In this document: positions 10,931 through 22,088 of the stretch, piece after piece
Numbering within the stretch: position 1 is the stretch's first letter
How the letters are laid out: each line of letters starts with the position of its first letter
Assembly: GCF_019393635.1 (NCBI RefSeq)
Contig: NC_057867.1
Location: 67,955,492-68,019,491, forward strand
Direction: 5' to 3'
Source: Dromiciops gliroides
Taxonomy: Eukaryota; Chordata; Mammalia; Microbiotheria; Microbiotheriidae
Length of the DNA stretch: 64,000 bases
Notes under the pieces: model-generated
What the model saw: only the letters and a program-made list of their open reading frames with translations
What the model was told of the DNA's origin: nothing
Databases searched by the model: none
Program-made: the position numbers and the translations under genes

Positions 10931-11308
10931 ACTCTGCGACTGTCCCCTGTGTCAGGAGGAGGTGGGGGCCCCAGAGCAGAAGACTGTGTCTGTCTAAACC
11001 AAGGTTTCCTGTCCACTGAGGCACACTGTCTCTCGGCAAGGGCATTAGAATGCAGCATGTTGGTCCCTTAGAACACGAAGTGTTTGAAACAGGAGGAAAC
11101 AGAGCGCAGACTAGGAGAGAGCAGTGGCTCTGGGAGATCAGTGCCTTGAAATGACTGCATTTCAGAGCCTGCAAGGGGACAAGTTCTAAAACAGCGAATT
11201 TGGTTTTGTGGCAAGTCTATGTATGAAGGAAGCCTGGAGTTTGATCTGAGGGGAGGGGGCATCTGAATCCAGCCCAGGGATCTTCCTTGGGAGGCCCTTG
11301 ATGCCCCT

Positions 11309-11337
11309 GGGGGGGCAGGGGTGGGGGTGGGGGCTCC
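11309..11337 (+). promoter_or_regulatory. G-quadruplex-like tract upstream of a C' hairpin
   Basis: Runs of 7, 4, 5 and 5 G separated by CA, T and T, about 130 bp upstream of hairpin H20. The same tract is kept ahead of H44 and H48. A quadruplex fold is inferred from sequence only. Confidence 0.5.
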
Positions 11338-11465
11338 AGCTTGGCAGAGTCAGGGTTAGGGTCACCGCACCCCTGGCCCCTCTTGGTCTGGAGAGAGCCT
11401 CTTGTCCCATTCTTGGTCTCGCGTTCCCCCTGCCCTTCCGTTTCCCTCCTCTGGTGCTTTCTCCT

Positions 11466-11549
11466 CCAGGCGTCAGGCAGTGTAGAGACCGGTGAGGATG
11501 CTGTGCTCTAACAAGTAATTCACCCTTCTCTCACTAACTGGCACCTTGG
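11466..11549 (+). ncRNA. Hairpin H20, subfamily C'
   Basis: CCAGGCGTCAGGCAGTGTAG with CTCTCACTAACTGGCACCTT; upper stem ACCGGTGAGGATGC with GTAATTCACCCTTCTC. First departure from subfamily A, with both arms changed together. H44 and H48 are near-identical copies 18-22 kb downstream. Confidence 0.72.
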
Positions 11550-12344
11550 GCTCTTCATCGACCATGACCTGAGGAGGGAGCAGGAACCCCAGGCCTTAGC
11601 TCCCCTGGCCCTGGTTATAAGTAGAGAGTGGCTTGGGCCATTGAGATGCTAGCAGTGGCTTTCCCATTCACACGGTTACCAGATGTCTGTAGGAGGAATT
11701 GACACAAAGTTCAGCTAGTTCCAAGTTTGGGTCTCTCTGCATTGGGCTTGAAAACAAATGATTGAGGATGGGCGATATGAAGACGAAAGTAATGGCACTG
11801 AAAGTGAATCTAGAATATGGCACCCAGAGCCTCCAGGCGAGGAGAGGGGGACCTTAGTGTGAAGGGGACCTTGAAATGCAGAATGCTCAGTTGTAGAACC
11901 TATTTGCGTGATCTGGGAACATTCAGTCCTGCGTGTCCAGGATGCCACAGGGTTTGTCCTAGCCAGGACAGTAGAAACGTGTGACCCACCTGAGACCATG
12001 GGCCATTAGAATGCAGACCATAGGCTTAGAGGTAGAGGAAGGAAGGAACTTCGATCACTGGACACAGGATTAGAAGCTTGATCCTTGAACCTGGAGCCTG
12101 GCCTCGGGGTAAGTGCATGTCTGAAAGAATCCTGGGGTTGTAACCAAGCAGGAAGCCAGGATAGGCTTGGGGCTGGGAAGACCAAACCTTCCTCAGTGGT
12201 CCCAAGTGCTTCTAAGTAAGTGCTAACCCTCTATCCCATTCCCCATCCCCCACACACTGGCAGGCCTCTGTCTGAAATCCTGCCCAGTCCTGGGACTTTG
12301 GTTTCCCCAGTGTGCTCCTCTTTCCTTTCTCTTAGACTTTCTCC

Positions 12345-12433
12345 TCTAGGGGTTCAGTAATGTCAGGGTAGTGAGGGTGGGATAAAGGTTCTAGGTGTCA
12401 GGCAGCTTTTCATCTCACTGTCAAGGATCTAGG
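12345..12433 (+). pseudogene. Decayed hairpin H21
   Basis: CTAGGGGTTCAGTAATGTCA aligns with the 5' arm and CTCACTGTCAAGGATCTAGG with the 3' arm, but the stem has many mismatches. A relic unit. Confidence 0.35.
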
Positions 12434-12684
12434 CCTCTGCTACTAGACAAAATACCTGAGGAGGGACCCTGAACCCTAAGACCCTGCACCTCAACACGTC
12501 TTGGCCCTTCACACGGCCCCTGAGGACCCCTGGCTGGAAGTTCTCTTCTGAGAGTTGCCTGGAGCACTGAGATGTAAGAATCTTGTCTTGATCACCTTGT
12601 TCTTCCTCCTGCCCCGTTCCCGGTGTGGGGTTCCCACCCTTACCCTCATTCTCCCTCTCCTTTAGTTTGCTTTTTCTTCTCTTG

Positions 12685-12776
12685 ATGCCCTGGTAGGGTG
12701 GAGAAGGGGAGGCCACCTTGCTTTCTCAAACTAACTTTTTCATTTCTCACTCTTGAGCATCTAGGGCTCTGCTCCT
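12685..12776 (+). pseudogene. Decayed hairpin H22
   Basis: The 3' half TCTCACTCTTGAGCATCTAG is recognisable; the facing 5' arm is no longer a good match. A relic of an array unit. Confidence 0.3.
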
Positions 12777-13430
12777 GAACCCAGCGTGATGAGGAAGATG
12801 GTCCCTGGGCCTGGCTACACGTGGACCATGCACTGTGCCCCTGACCCCTGGCACGAAGGTATGTTCTCAGAGTTGCCTGGTCCCCTTGAGATGTTAAATG
12901 ACTTGTCCAGGGTCACCCAGTCAGCATGTCTCAGAGTCAGGCCTTGATACTCAGTCTTTCTGACTGCAAGGCCAATCCCCAGCCACGATGCTGCACTTTG
13001 GCCTGGAAGGAACATCAGAACGTGGGATAGTCGAGGGGCCTTGGAACACAGACTGTCAGAGGCCTAAGGGTCCCAGGAAGGAGAAGGTGATAGGTGAAAG
13101 GGCCTTAGAACAGAGGATGGCAGGCCTGGAAAACCCTTCAGATAGCAGCTATCAGGGACAGGTGGGAGCTTAGAAAACAAAGTGTTGTGTGTCTGAAGCT
13201 GAAGGGACATAGCCTAGGGAACAGTGTCGGTGTTGAGATGGAAAGATTCTGGAACATGGAATGGGACGTGTTGTGTGTGCACGTCTGAAGGAAGCCTGGC
13301 GCTTGACCTGAGTGAGGAGTTCAGGTCAGGGGTGAGCGAGGATCTTCTCTGGGAGCCCCTGATCCCCTGGGAGCCCCCTGTCCTGCCTTAGCTTTCCGCC
13401 ATCCCCCTCCTTCCTCTTCACATTCTCTAT

Positions 13431-13515
13431 ACCTGGTTCTTGGTAGTTGGGGGGAAACAAGGAGATGAGGCCCATCAGGTAACTGTCCTTTCTCTCTCAG
13501 TCAGGCAGCTTGGCC
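13431..13515 (+). pseudogene. Possible decayed hairpin H23
   Basis: GGTAACTGTCCTTTCTCTCT resembles a 3' arm start, placed where the unit periodicity predicts a hairpin. Little of the 5' arm remains. Confidence 0.2.
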
Positions 13516-14650
13516 TTTGGCCAGACCCAGCTTGCAGAGGGATCAGGGTCCCTGGACACCAGCTAGCATCCTTGCCATTCTAGGTAAGTTACAGTCTAAG
13601 GGGACAGTGTCACATATTTGTCCAGAGTCACTCCAGTTGGGGAGTCAAAGGCAAGAGTTGAAACCAGGTGGCCAGTCTTTGAAGGCCATATCCTAATTCA
13701 TTATGCCGGGTTGCCTTGTACAGTGAATTTCCCAGCATAGATGGGAAAAGCCCTTAGAAGCAGAACAGAGGGTCCCGAGGGTCTCACAAAAGAATCAGAC
13801 CTAGAAAGAGGCTTCGAACCTAGAGTGACTCATCCTCAAGGGAAACGACAACACAGAATACAGTGTCACATCAGAAGGAGGCTTTTGGACATGGAGTGAC
13901 AACTATTGGTTACAAATCAAGAGTGGGAGAGACCATAGAACAATGAACAACCAAGTGTCAGAGTGTAGAGGAAGGACTCCTGGGAGGTGGAGCTTGGGCT
14001 ATGTATCTAATGCATGTCTGAAGAGGCCCAGGCATTAGAGTGGAATGGGCAATGCAGAGCAGGGACTAGAGTCTTCCCTGGGAGCCTAGGCCCTGAGTGG
14101 GAGAACATCAAACCTTACAGGTGGAAAGGAGGCATTTTCACAGATGTTCAGAACCTTAGAGAACCCAGGGTCAGAACTGGGAGAGGAGGGAACCTAGAAC
14201 ATAGTACCCAGAATATTGTGGATGGGAGGAATGTTAGAATATGAAACACAAATTATTGTAGCATCACTGAAGGGTCATTAGAACTTAGAATGAAGAGTGG
14301 CACAGCTAGGCCGAAGATAACTTGGAAGATGAAGAATGGAGTCCGAGTCCCAAGGTAAAATTTTAGAACATGGAACATGGAATGTCAAAAGTCGAAAGCA
14401 TATTATGGCAGACAACACTTGGAGTTAGGGGCAAGTGCATGACTGATGGGACCTTGGATTTTGGCTAAGTGGAGAAGTTGGGCGGGAGATTGGAGGGAGA
14501 GGTCATTCCTAGGTCACTCTGCTCTTCTTTGACAGTTGCTACAGCACTACTTGGTCACCCTCTCCCTGGCAGCCTCTGTGTGGAGGCCAGCTTTCCTGCC
14601 TGTCACTAGATTGAGATTTTCTCTGTGAATTCTCTCTTCCTTCTTCTGTA

Positions 14651-14760
14651 GACCCTCCACTACACAAGTTTAGCAGGAAGTGGGCGTGGGGAGAGGTGGT
14701 GGCTCAGAATACCCTCATCTACCAACTAACTCTGTCTTTTCTCTCAATGGAGCCTCTAGG
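14651..14760 (+). pseudogene. Decayed hairpin H24
   Basis: TTTTCTCTCAATGGAGCCTC and CTAGGACTC at the 3' side resemble a subfamily B 3' arm. The 5' arm is disrupted by an insertion-like segment. Confidence 0.3.
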
Positions 14761-15631
14761 ACTCTTCTCCTGGACCCAGCCTGAGGGGGGACCCTGTACC
14801 TGAGCACACCTGATTGATGCAGCAGCCCAACCACATCATGGTAAGTTACAGTCTTTGAGAGTTGCCTGGGCCACTGAGAGGTGAAGTGACTTCCCGTCGT
14901 CACACAGTGTGCAGCAATCAAAGGCAGGATGTGAATCTGTGCCAGTGGGACCCCAAAGCCAAGTCTGTTACTTTGCCGCCTTGTCCTTTGTTCGAGGAAG
15001 GCTGTAATGGTGGAGTGATAGTTGGAAGGGCCCTTCAGATAGAGAGTATGAAAACCAGACCAAACCTAGAAACACATTAGATTGTGTCCAAGAGGAAGGT
15101 GAGAGTCTGAGGGTTTAGAAGAACATAAACTGAAATGCTGTCCAAGCCAGAAAAGACCCAAGATAACAGAACCCAGAATGTTGGTGCAAAGCAGACAATG
15201 GAAGAACTCAAAGCAGTGGTAGAACAGAAGAGTTCACAGCTGGGAATGAGAGAACTAAAATCATGTGCACAGGTCATTGGAGGTAGGAGGGATTTGAGAA
15301 TATAGCACAGAGGCTTCAGAAAGCTCAGCACAGAGGCTCAGAGCCAGCCAGACGTCGGGACATAAAGGATGTTGGGAATCGGGAGGGGGAGGAATCTAGA
15401 ACACAAAGCTTGAGTTCTGTAGAATGTGCTTGTCTGAAGAGGCCCTTAGGTAAGGGCTATATGGTGAGGGGGAGCCCAGTGAAGGGAATGCCCTGGTCTT
15501 TGTTCTTGCCCAAAGGAAAGCAGAAGGAGCATTGCTACCCCTTGCCCCCACTCCCACCAGCACCAATGGCCACCCTCAGTCTACAGGCAGAATTTCTTGT
15601 CCTACACTTGCTTCATCAGGTATTTTGTCCT

Positions 15632-15702
15632 TCAGTTGCCTGGCAGTGTAGAGGGCAGTGAGGATGCCATACTCTTTGGGGTAATTTAGCCTGGCACCAA
15701 GG
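15632..15702 (+). pseudogene. Decayed hairpin H25, 3' arm partly lost
   Basis: The 5' arm TTGCCTGGCAGTGTAGAGGG is like subfamily C, but the 3' side goes straight from GTAATTTAGC to CTGGCACCAAGG, lacking the middle of the 3' arm. Cannot form the full stem. Confidence 0.45.
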
Positions 15703-16209
15703 ACTTTGCTCTGAGCCCCAGGCTGAGACAGAAGCAGGAACCCATGTGTCCTGTCACTTTCCCCTGTCCCTTAGTTTCTGGGTTTTGTCCTTATCATGCT
15801 GTTACCATGTATCATGGTTGGATGGAAAGCAAGAATGTCCCTGACTCGCCAAATTTGGTGTCTCTGCACTAGGCTGCATGTAACAGAGTCATAATAGGAG
15901 AAATGAGAATGGCCCAGAGTGTCAGCTGGGAGGTGGGGTCCTTAGTAGAATGCACATTGAATGTCCAAGCCAGGAGGAACAGTAAATATGGTGTGTGAGA
16001 TCCCGGAAGGACTAACAGTGGTACGTGAAACCTCAGATCAGGCTGGCCAGGGGCACCTGACAAGGTGGAACTTGGGCTTGCTTATGTGTGTTGAGTGCAT
16101 GTCTGAAGGAGCCCTAGCCTTAGGTCCAAGTGGGGAGTCCAGGGCATGGAATGGCTGCTATTCCTGGGAAGCTCACAAGGTTCTCCCTGCTGCCAGACTC
16201 CCGTGCCCT

Positions 16210-16291
16210 CCAGGTGCCTAGCAGTATAGAGGTGGAGAAATTATCATGTTTATTGGGTAATTTTCTCCTCTTTCACTGTTGAGCATCCAGG
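16210..16291 (+). ncRNA. Hairpin H26, A/B intermediate
   Basis: CCAGGTGCCTAGCAGTATAG with CTCTTTCACTGTTGAGCATC; upper stem GGTGGAGAAATTATC with GGGTAATTTTCTCC. A good fold in which CAGTATAG faces TTTCACTG. Confidence 0.62.
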
Positions 16292-17058
16292 ATTTTTCTA
16301 CCTTTCCCTGCCTGAGTAGGGAGTGAGTACTCAGGCCTGAACCTACCTTGCACCCTGCCCCTTGACTCTTGGCACCACCCTGAGGCTCAGTGACTACCCA
16401 GTGGTCACGTCTACCCAAGGCAGAGCTTGAAGCCACCTTGCAGACACTTCTTGGCTGTTCCTCAGACCCCCAAGTGATGCTGCTTGGGAAAGGAGTATTA
16501 GAATGTAGGTCTAGAACCTTTAGAGCACACTGCGGCTGAGAAGGAGTAACGTTTAGGCCACTGAGTCTCTGGGTTCCAAAGGCGTCTTTCTGCACAGTAT
16601 GGCAGAATCTCCTGCTGGGGTTGGCTCTGAGTTAAGAGGACTTTGCCTGGGGATTTGTTCTTAGAAGGCCTTAATCCTTGTTAGTGGCCTCATGCTGGGT
16701 GGCAGTAGCAGCACTAGGTTCATCCTAGATAAAAAGAAAGAGGGAGTGTCCAGGAAGAGTTCTGAGCTAACATACAACGCAGGATGTGATGAGAGAAAGG
16801 GAGTGTGGGATTCGGAACAGGAAGCATCAAAGCCAGCAGGGAGGGGCCTTAGAAAAAGGCCCCCAGAACAGCAGAGTAGGCCAGGGAGCCTTAGGACATG
16901 GAACTTAGAGAATCCTAGCTTAAAGAAATCGTGAAATGCAGAAGAAATGCTGTTAGTGCCGAGAATCCCCTAGCAGAGGCTCGAGGCCTTGGTCCTCACT
17001 GGTGGCCTCAGGTAGTACAGCATCAGCTAGCATTGCCATGCCACCTCCCACCTTTTTC

Positions 17059-17145
17059 CTCCACTTACCTGGGTGTGTAGAGGGGTATGAGGATACCATT
17101 CAATCCTAGGTAACTCTTCCTTCTCTCATAGTTGAGCATCTAGGG
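17059..17145 (+). ncRNA. Hairpin H27, variant
   Basis: 5' CCACTTACCTGGGTGTGTAG and 3' TTCTCTCATAGTTGAGCATC; upper stem GGGGTATGAGGATACC with GGTAACTCTTCCTTC. The base is weaker than in neighbours. Confidence 0.5.
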
Positions 17146-17452
17146 TTCACTGCTAGATCCAGCCCTTGGTCCTGAGGACACCCAAATCCCCTACATCCCC
17201 CTGCCCCTGCTTTCGGTTCTAGTCATAGACAATTGTCTGACCACTGAGTGGTTCTGTGACTTCTTATGGTGAGTATATACCAAAGGCAGGACTTGGAGCT
17301 GGGTCAGTGGAATTCCAGTGCCAAGTGTTTACCTACTGTGCTGTGTGCTAGATGGTGGAAGAAATGGTGGAATGGAGTGTGTCAATGTTAGAAGGGCCCT
17401 TTCTGATAGAGAGTGCCTAAACCTCATGACAACGAAGAACATTTTGTTTCAA

Positions 17453-17606
17453 TTTTTTTTTTTTTTTTTTTGCAGGGCAATGAGGGTTAAGTGACTTGCC
17501 CAGGGTCACACAGCTAGTAAGTGTCAAGTGTCTGAGGTAGGATTTGAACTCAGGTCCTCCTGACTCCAGGGCCAGTGCTTTACCACTGCGCCATCTAGCT
17601 GCCCCC
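17453..17606 (-). mobile_element. Marsupial CORE-type SINE, minus strand
   Basis: Poly(T) then GGTTAAGTGACTTGCCCAGG through CCATCTAGCTGCCCC. The flanks TGTTTCAATTTT and TGTTTCAAATTT are a probable target-site duplication. It interrupts one spacer of the array. Confidence 0.9.
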
Positions 17607-18106
17607 TGTTTCAAATTTTAGAGAGACGTCAGCAGAGGACGTGAGAGCCGGGAACGTAGGGATGAAGAATAGAGTCAGATACATAGATTAGGGCAGGTTG
17701 GTGCTCAGAGGGATGTGCCTTACACCAGGGAGCAGAGAACATTAGAGGCGAAAGGAATGGTGGAACATAGAGCGTCACAGCTGGGAGTGATGGATGGATG
17801 TTGGAAGTAGGGAACCCAGCCTGACTCAGAATGCCTGAGCTGGGAGTGAGAGGTCTTGGGAAACACAGGCAGGGGGCCTTAGAATCAGAGTCAGGGGTGG
17901 AGGAGAAGGGATATTAAAACGTAGAACTTCTCCTGGGTTTGTAGCACTTTTATGTGTGAGGGAGCCCTGGGGCAGGCCCTGATCCTTAATGGTGGCCTCA
18001 GCTTATGGAGCTGGAACAGCCTCGACATATTCCCCTCTCACCCTTACCCCCCACTAGCCACCATTCTTTGGGCTTGTGCTTCTTCCTTCTTCCTGTACTT
18101 TGGGAT

Positions 18107-18189
18107 CCAGGTGCCTGACCTCGTAGAGACAAGAAAGTTACTGTATTCTGTCAGGTAATTTTCTTATCTCTCGAAGTCCAGCACCTAGG
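18107..18189 (+). ncRNA. Hairpin H28, subfamily A variant
   Basis: CCAGGTGCCTGACCTCGTAG with TATCTCTCGAAGTCCAGCAC: CTGACCTCG faces CGAAGTCCAG, so the two arms have diverged jointly. Confidence 0.6.
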
Positions 18190-18545
18190 ACTTGGCTACT
18201 ATTTCCTTCTTGAGGATGGTGCGAAGACCCCAGGCCGGAATCCACTCTGGATCCACACGCCAGTCCTGCCCCTTGGTTGTTAGAAGCTCTAAGAGTTGAC
18301 AGAAAGGCAGGACTTAAAGATTTTCCTGTCCCAGGGTCAGGGCTCAGTCAAGCAGGTAACATTGCCTGTAAGATAATAAGGTGCCTAGAGAGACCCTTGG
18401 AGCATGCAATATCAGACAGAAGGATGGTAGAAAGCCAAGTGTTAGAGCCACAAGCTTTGTCACCTTATTGCTGGGGACCCTTTGTTTTTAAGCAGATGGA
18501 AGTTTTCTCCCTGAATTCCTGAGTCTTTTTCCCAACTTTTCTCTT

Positions 18546-18640
18546 CCAGGTGCTCCCCCCCCCACCCTCTATGTGCAGAGTGTTGAGGGTACTAGGCACT
18601 ATCGGGTAACCCTCTGGACTCTCACAGTGGAGCATCTTGG
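18546..18640 (+). ncRNA. Hairpin H29, subfamily B with C-rich insertion in 5' arm
   Basis: The 3' arm CACAGTGGAGCATCTTGG is typical of B. The 5' arm carries a run of C and an insertion (CCCCACCCTCTATG) before GTGCAGAGTGTTGAGGGTAC, so the lower stem is disturbed. Confidence 0.45.
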
Positions 18641-19524
18641 ACTTCTGTGCTGGTCCCAGCCCGGGGCGGAACACCTTAGGACAGCTCATCAGCATATGGG
18701 AACCTGGCAAAGATGCCAGAGTCAGAAGCACCAGTACATCCCAGCTTTCCTCCCACAACTACGCCAAAACAGATCAGGTAAGTGCACCAACCCCAGGAGT
18801 CATTGCGGCTCATTTTTCTAGCCCAAGGCAACAGGGATAACCAGGGGTTTCCAGGCATTGGCCGTCGATCCACCCAGGAAAGGTCCTGAGCTTTTCCAAT
18901 TGTACAGCGTACCTGGAAGAGGAGGAACGCTGAGGATAACCTTGCAGATGGCACCTGTAGCTAGGTGCCACACAAGGAGCATCGGACAGTTTCTTCTCAT
19001 TGTAACTGACCTGGCCTCAGAGTGTCCAAAGGGGGGCACCAGTCGTGTACCAGGGAAGGAGTGGTTTGCATCTAGCACCCACCAGGCCTGGAGGGGCCCC
19101 CATGTGGCTTTGATTCTGAATCAGGGTTATGGATTTAAGGTCAGGCAGGGCTGCAGTGTACAGCTGAGTAACCTGGGCAAGGACCTTAGAGTAATGATGA
19201 GCTAGCAGTTTGGTGCAGTCTCCTAGACTGCTAATGGGTACTGGGGCCAGCAGCAATCTACTGCAGATGTGCGTTAAGGTCACCCAGAAGAAAACCTGGA
19301 TCAGGAGCTTACATAAAGTTCAGAGGTGCACAGCTACTCCTAGGCCTCTTGGGCTCATGGTACTGGGCTGTCTCCTGAGAGGAGATGGTGAGGGTGGCAC
19401 GGTTCTCTTGGTGGTGGGAGTTTGGTTTGCCCCTTGACTTTCCTTTAGGGTGCCTTGTTCCTTTTTGGAGACAAGACTTCCTGTCCCATCAGCAGACTTA
19501 ACCTTTCAGCCTGCAGTTTCTCCT

Positions 19525-19606
19525 CCAGGTGCCCCACTGTGTAGAGGAGTGAGGGTACCGTGCACTATTCGATAACCTTTCCTACTCTCACAGTGGAGCA
19601 TCTTGG
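19525..19606 (+). ncRNA. Hairpin H30, subfamily B
   Basis: CCAGGTGCCCCACTGTGTAG with CACAGTGGAGCATCTTGG; GAGGAGTGAGGGTACC faces GATAACCTTTCCTACTCTC. Same sequence as H41 and H49. CCACTGTG/CACAGTGG is a perfect stretch where A has a G-U wobble. Confidence 0.78.
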
Positions 19607-19797
19607 ACTCTTCTCCTGGACCCAGGCTGAGGGTGGACCCTGGGCCTGAGCACACCTGGACGCCGCAGTGCCCCCACCACATTGCTGTGAGTTACAGTCA
19701 GCGGGACAGGAAAACTTGCCAAATGTTTGAAATATAGCCGAGACCATCACTTAACCTTGGAATGGCATTTGCGGAAGGGACAAAGTAGCAATGTCTA

Positions 19798-19932
19798 TAT
19801 CAGACTGCTTGCTGTCTTGGGGAGCGGGGAGGGAGGGAGAAAAATCTGAAACGAGAAATCTTCTGAAAACAAATGTTGCAAACTATCTCTACTTGTAACT
19901 GGAAAATAATAAAATACTTTTATGAAAAAAAG
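19798..19932 (+). mobile_element. 5'-truncated L1-type 3' tail with target duplication
   Basis: A 135-bp insertion resembling a marsupial L1 3' end (GCTTGCTGTCTTGG, GAGGGAGGGAG, ACTTGTAACTGGAAAATAAT, A tail). The target duplication GTAGCAATGTCTA is at 19,785-19,797 and 19,933-19,945. The paralogous spacers near 26,275 and 28,832 have the empty site. Confidence 0.8.
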
Positions 19933-19972
19933 GTAGCAATGTCTAGAAGGCAGATGCTTTCCCCTTTGACCT

Positions 19973-20058
19973 CCAGGCACCCAGCAGCGTAGAGATGGAT
20001 AACATGCTGTGCTCTTACTCAAGTAATTTATCCTATCTCACGCCGTTGAGTGTCTGGG
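19973..20058 (+). ncRNA. Hairpin H31, subfamily D
   Basis: CCAGGCACCCAGCAGCGTAG with CTCACGCCGTTGAGTGTCTG; GAGATGGATAACATGC faces GTAATTTATCCTATCTC. Relative to A nearly every changed base on one arm is matched on the other. H39 and H42 are near-identical copies. Confidence 0.77.
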
Positions 20059-20276
20059 AAGGACATCAGAACCAGGGGACCCAGAGTTCTGGAGGTAGGA
20101 GGGACCTTAGAGCCAAGGAACCCAGAGTGCTAGAGGTGGGAGGGCCCAGAACATGCCTGAACTGGCAGTGAGAGGCCTTAGGGAGAACGGCACAGAGGGC
20201 TTTGGGCCCCTCAGCTCATTCCTGGAGAATTAGGTTGCTCCTGCCCTCCCATTTCCTTCCTCAGGCCCCTCGCTCT

Positions 20277-20360
20277 CCAGATTCCTGGCAGTGTAGAGGG
20301 TGGTGAGGATGCTGTACTCTCTTGAGTATCTCACCTTTCTCTGGCTGTCCGGCGTCTAGG
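20277..20360 (+). ncRNA. Hairpin H32, subfamily C
   Basis: CCAGATTCCTGGCAGTGTAG with TCTGGCTGTCCGGCGTCTAG; GGTGGTGAGGATGC faces GAGTATCTCACCTTTC. Copies at H35 and H40. Confidence 0.75.
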
Positions 20361-20807
20361 ACTCCGCTTCGCCCCCAGCCTGAGGAGGGAATGGGGACCC
20401 TAGGCCTTAGCGCCCCCTTGCCCCCTGGCACTTTGGACACGGAAGATGGCAGAATGAGAGAGGGTCAGAAAAGAAATCATTGACCTGGAAGGGCTTTGGA
20501 CCTAGGACAGTAGAACACAGGGTCTCACAGCTCAGAAGAAAGGAGCTTAGGAAATCGAAGACAGGTGGCCAAGGTGGAGAATTCAGTTGTGGAGCGGAGA
20601 GAATAAAAAGGTCGAGCATGCAAAAGTGATGTCAGTTATGAACTAATTTCTGTTACTCTCCCAAAGAGGGAGGCTGAAGTCTAAAACCCATGGTTTGCTC
20701 TGGAGGGGGAAATCATCAAACACAGAACCTGGACAAGCTCTGAAGGACGGTGCAGGCAATGGCCAAGGCTCTTCCTGGGCCCCCTCATCCTCTTTGGGGC
20801 CTCCGGC

Positions 20808-20835
20808 TGTGCAGCAGCAACAGCAGCAGCAGCCC
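20808..20835 (+). repeat. Short CAG/CAA repeat
   Basis: A GCTGTGCAGCAGCAACAGC run at the spacer position whose usual form is GCTGTGCAACAGCAACACTA. The same expansion is seen at 32,098-32,124. Confidence 0.8.
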
Positions 20836-20942
20836 CAAGTCCTCCCACCACTGAGAACCCTCTGTTCTGAGACGAGACTTCCTATCACATCAGCAGACTT
20901 AACTTCTCAGCCTGCAGTCCCTTGGTGCCTGCAGTTTCTTTT

Positions 20943-21026
20943 CCAGGTGCCCCACTGTGTGGAGGGGAGTGAGGGTACCGTGCACTATCAGGTAACCCTT
21001 CCTACTCTCACATTGGAGCATCTCGG
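20943..21026 (+). ncRNA. Hairpin H33, subfamily B
   Basis: CCAGGTGCCCCACTGTGTGG with CACATTGGAGCATCTCGG; GGGAGTGAGGGTACC faces GGTAACCCTTCCTACTCTC. One 3' mismatch (CACATTGG). Confidence 0.7.
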
Positions 21027-21264
21027 ATTCCTCTCGGAGACAGCCCGAGGATGGACCCCGAAGCTGAGCAAGCCCACACACCTGGATGTTCCAATGCCCC
21101 CAGCACATCACAGTAAGTTACAGTCTCTTGGGACACTGAGAGGCTAAGTGACTCCCTGTGGTCACACCGTGTGTATCAAAGGCAGGATGTGAAGGTATGC
21201 CAGTGGGACCCCAAGGCTGTCTCTTTGCTGTTCTGTGTGGTACCATACTCAAGAAAGGTTAGAA

Positions 21265-21384
21265 TGGGGGGTGGCTAGTTCAAATCCGGCCTCAGACACT
21301 TGACACTTACTAGCTGTGTGACCCTGGGCAAGTCACTTAACCCCCATTGCCCTGCAAAAAAAAAAAAAAAGAAAAGAAAAAAAA
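21265..21384 (+). mobile_element. Marsupial CORE-type SINE with internal deletion
   Basis: The first half of the SINE is missing: GGGGGGTGG jumps to CTAGTTCAAATCCGGCCTCA, then runs normally to the A-rich tail. AAGAAAGGTTAGAA flanks both sides as a target duplication. Confidence 0.85.
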
Positions 21385-22002
21385 AGAAAGGTTAGAACTT
21401 AGACCGTCACCACAGGAATCTAGCCCTTGGAATCTAGCTATGAAGCAAGAAGCCTAAGACTATTTGATATCAAGTCTGAGAGGGCCTTGAAATAGGGAAG
21501 GGGAGAGTCTGGAATAGATGTGAATGCAGAGTAGAGAGGCAGAGGCAGATCAGAAAGGAGGGCAGGTTGGTGTTGGGAGGGAGGTGCCTTATACCCGGAA
21601 GAAGGGAATATTGGAGCTGAAAGGAATGGTGGGACTTAGGAGCGAGGGATCTTAGAAAACATAACACAGACTGACTCAGAGTGATTGAGCTGGGGGTAAG
21701 AGATCTTAGAAAACACAGCACACAGGACTTTAGGATGGAAAACTCACAGTCTGGAGGAAGGGGTCCATGAACATAGAGTTGGGCTTATAGCCAATGCAGG
21801 TATAAAGGCTCTTAGGGCCTATTGGGCGCCCCAGGATGGACACAGACCTTCGCCTGGAGGCCTTGGGACTGGGCAGCAACAATACTAGGAATTCTCCCCC
21901 CTCCAGTACTGTGTGTCTGGAGCCTGGATTTCCAATCCCATAACCAAGCAGGTTTCCCCCACAGCCCTTCTCTCCCATTTGCCCTGTGGGTCTTTTAAAT
22001 TA

Positions 22003-22088
22003 TCATCATTCTTTTATAGTGTAGAGGTCAAGAGGATTCTGTATGGGTTCTTTCTCAGGTAATTTCTTTTCAGTTGGGCCCCTACAGG
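22003..22088 (+). pseudogene. Decayed hairpin H34
   Basis: AGTGTAGAGGTCAAGAGGAT and CTCAGGTAATTTCTTTTCAG keep the upper stem; the lower arms and the CATCTAGG end are lost. Confidence 0.35.

Larger units (their letters stand above)
12434..15630 (+). repeat. Decayed stretch of the array (H21-H24)
   Basis: This 3-kb stretch has the spacer hallmarks of the array (CATGTCTGAAGG, CCTTAGAACA, GGAGCCTAG, TTGCCTGGGCCACTGAGAGG) but only degraded hairpins. An antisense CORE-SINE-like segment recurs after each relic, for example near 12,868-12,975 and 14,850-14,965. Confidence 0.55.
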
